The notes under the pieces: model-generated
Seen by the model: the letters and a program-made list of their open reading frames with translations, nothing else
Told to the model about the DNA's origin: nothing
The model's database searches: none
In this document: positions 6,027 through 6,494 of the stretch, in pieces
Layout of the letters: every line of letters begins with the position of its first letter
Numbering within the stretch: position 1 is the first letter of the stretch
Translations under genes and position numbers: made by a program
Source: JBEKHI01 sp050012355
GTDB taxonomy: Bacteria; Actinomycetota; Actinomycetes; Streptosporangiales; Streptosporangiaceae
Length of the DNA: 6,494 nt
Reading direction: 5' to 3'
NCBI GenBank assembly: GCA_050012355.1
Contig: JBEKHI010000448.1
Coordinates: forward strand, 1 to 6,494

Positions 6027-6081
6027 CTCGACTGGCAATATTGCCAGTCGCAAGTAGTCGACACTAGTCGAGAGTAGACGA
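6027..6081 (+). repeat. 55-bp shared control block, copy 2 (oxidoreductase side)
   Basis: This is the second copy of the block at 2974-3028, in the same orientation, ungapped and 45/55 identical by my count. The palindrome is perfect here and the promoter elements are much better. Differences cluster in the palindrome centre and in the 5 nt before CGACA, while AGTCGAGAGT and GACGA are kept. Conservation over 5 helical turns suggests selection on both operator and promoter, or recent duplication. Confidence 0.8.
6029..6050. promoter_or_regulatory. Operator-like perfect 22-bp palindrome
   Basis: The arm CGACTGGCAAT is followed directly by its exact inverse complement. Its centre lies about 52 bp before the predicted transcription start near 6092, just upstream of the -35 element. 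That is a common position for activation, although repression by looping or overlap is also possible. The likely partner is the GntR-type regulator encoded at 2716-2961, because its own upstream region carries the imperfect twin. Confidence 0.7.
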
Positions 6082-6085
6082 TAAT
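6058..6085 (+). promoter_or_regulatory. Promoter of the hypothetical protein-oxidoreductase unit
   Basis: TCGACA (6058-6063) differs from the -35 consensus TTGACA at one base, and GATAAT (6080-6085) from the -10 consensus at one base, with a 16-nt spacer. Transcription would start near 6092, giving a ~45-nt leader to the ATG at 6137. The elements lie immediately downstream of the palindrome. Confidence 0.65.
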
Positions 6086-6136
6086 CGAAAAATGCGCTAC
6101 GGTCAGCCCGGCTAGGGATGGAAAGGGAGGGTTCGG

Positions 6137-6494
6137 ATGCGGGTACCGGTCGTTTATAACTGGACGATCCTTACCGGGAAGCCATCAGAAGTCCCGGTCG
6201 CGCTGGGCGTCAGCGGGAACCGGGAAGCAGCGATCGAGATCGCGGAGACGTACTTGCTTCGCGGTGAAGGATTCCTGGCTGATGTCTCGCCGGTAAGGGC
6301 CTCGATCGAGGTGCTAACGATGAATCAATGTCACGAGCCCGTCGGGGCGCAACTGATCGGCCGACTGGGCCGCAGCGGGACGGTCTACTGGACCACGGTC
6401 ACCCGCGGGGGCCCGGTGCGAGAGGATAAGACTATGAAACTGCGGATCTTCACCGAGCCACAGCAGGGCGCGAGTTACGCCACCCTACGGGCGG
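6137..6494 (+). CDS. Hypothetical ~100-aa protein running in frame into an oxidoreductase (3' end cut)
   Basis: ATG at 6137 has a strong ribosome-binding site, AGGGAGG, 6 nt upstream, so translation very likely starts here. The first ~99 residues (beginning MRVPVVYNWTILTGKPSEV) match no enzyme family I recognise. They have no membrane segment or signal peptide, and resemble in size and style the small cytoplasmic hypothetical proteins common in Streptosporangiales. A single cysteine is at residue 71 (NQCHEP). The frame stays open for all 119 codons to the window end and passes through the apparent start of an LLM-type oxidoreductase at 6434. Either the two are fused, or a stop has been lost or hidden by an indel. 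A one-base change in the G5 run at 6407-6411 would instead end the small protein at TGA 6435 (ATGA overlap) or TAA 6427. Function unknown. Confidence 0.7.
   Translation, partial: MRVPVVYNWTILTGKPSEVPVALGVSGNREAAIEIAETYLLRGEGFLADVSPVRASIEVLTMNQCHEPVGAQLIGRLGRSGTVYWTTVTRGGPVREDKTMKLRIFTEPQQGASYATLRA
6434..6494 (+). CDS. LLM class F420/flavin-dependent oxidoreductase, N-terminal 20 residues only
   Basis: ATG at 6434 is preceded at 7 nt by AGAGGA (6421-6426), a good ribosome-binding site, and opens with LRIFTEPQQGASY. That sequence is characteristic of the first beta strand and loop of actinobacterial luciferase-like monooxygenase (LLM) family enzymes, which commonly use coenzyme F420. Only 20 residues fit in the window, so cofactor-binding residues and substrate cannot be assessed. 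It lies in the same frame as the upstream small protein and would share its promoter and palindrome. The family call rests on recognition of this short but distinctive N-terminus. Confidence 0.68.
   Translation, partial: MKLRIFTEPQQGASYATLRA

Overview
The window looks like a piece of a high-GC actinomycete chromosome. The coding bias is strong, the starts include GTG, and two apparently leaderless genes are possible. A ceoB-ceoC pair sits beside a TRAM-domain RNA methyltransferase, as in many actinobacteria including Mycobacterium tuberculosis (Rv2689c-Rv2692). An F420-dependent LLM-type oxidoreductase begins at the right edge. Small stand-alone GntR winged-helix proteins and ~100-aa hypothetical proteins like the one here are common in Streptosporangiales and Thermomonosporaceae. 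The genus cannot be fixed from the sequence alone.

Left part (1-2726) is housekeeping. A tandem palindrome lies at the left edge, followed by two overlapping minus-strand genes for TrkA/RCK potassium-uptake regulatory proteins (ceoC 67-726, ceoB 726-1394). An 84-bp divergent intergenic region separates them from a plus-strand 23S rRNA m5U methyltransferase-like gene (1479-2726) with all iron-sulfur and catalytic motifs intact. The APC-type permease usually found between ceoB and the methyltransferase is missing.

Middle part (2716-5911) is a metal-oxyanion import module. A tiny minus-strand GntR-type winged-helix regulator (2716-2961) is divergent from a WtpA/ModA-like tungstate/molybdate-binding lipoprotein (3165-4091). 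That gene overlaps by 4 nt a single gene encoding the permease and ATPase fused in one 607-residue chain (4088-5911). The gene pair ends at a perfect 20-bp inverted repeat (5956-6009), a probable terminator.

Right part (6027-6494) repeats the control region of the middle part. A 55-bp block containing a 22-bp palindrome (CGACTGGCAAT inverted repeat) occurs upstream of the transporter genes (2974-3028) and again, in the same orientation at 45/55 identity, upstream of a ~100-residue unknown protein that reads without a stop into an LLM flavin/F420-dependent oxidoreductase. The simplest reading is a small regulon: the GntR-like protein controls itself, the tungstate/molybdate importer and the downstream oxidoreductase unit. 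That regulon is an inference from the shared sites and is the most interesting aspect of the window.
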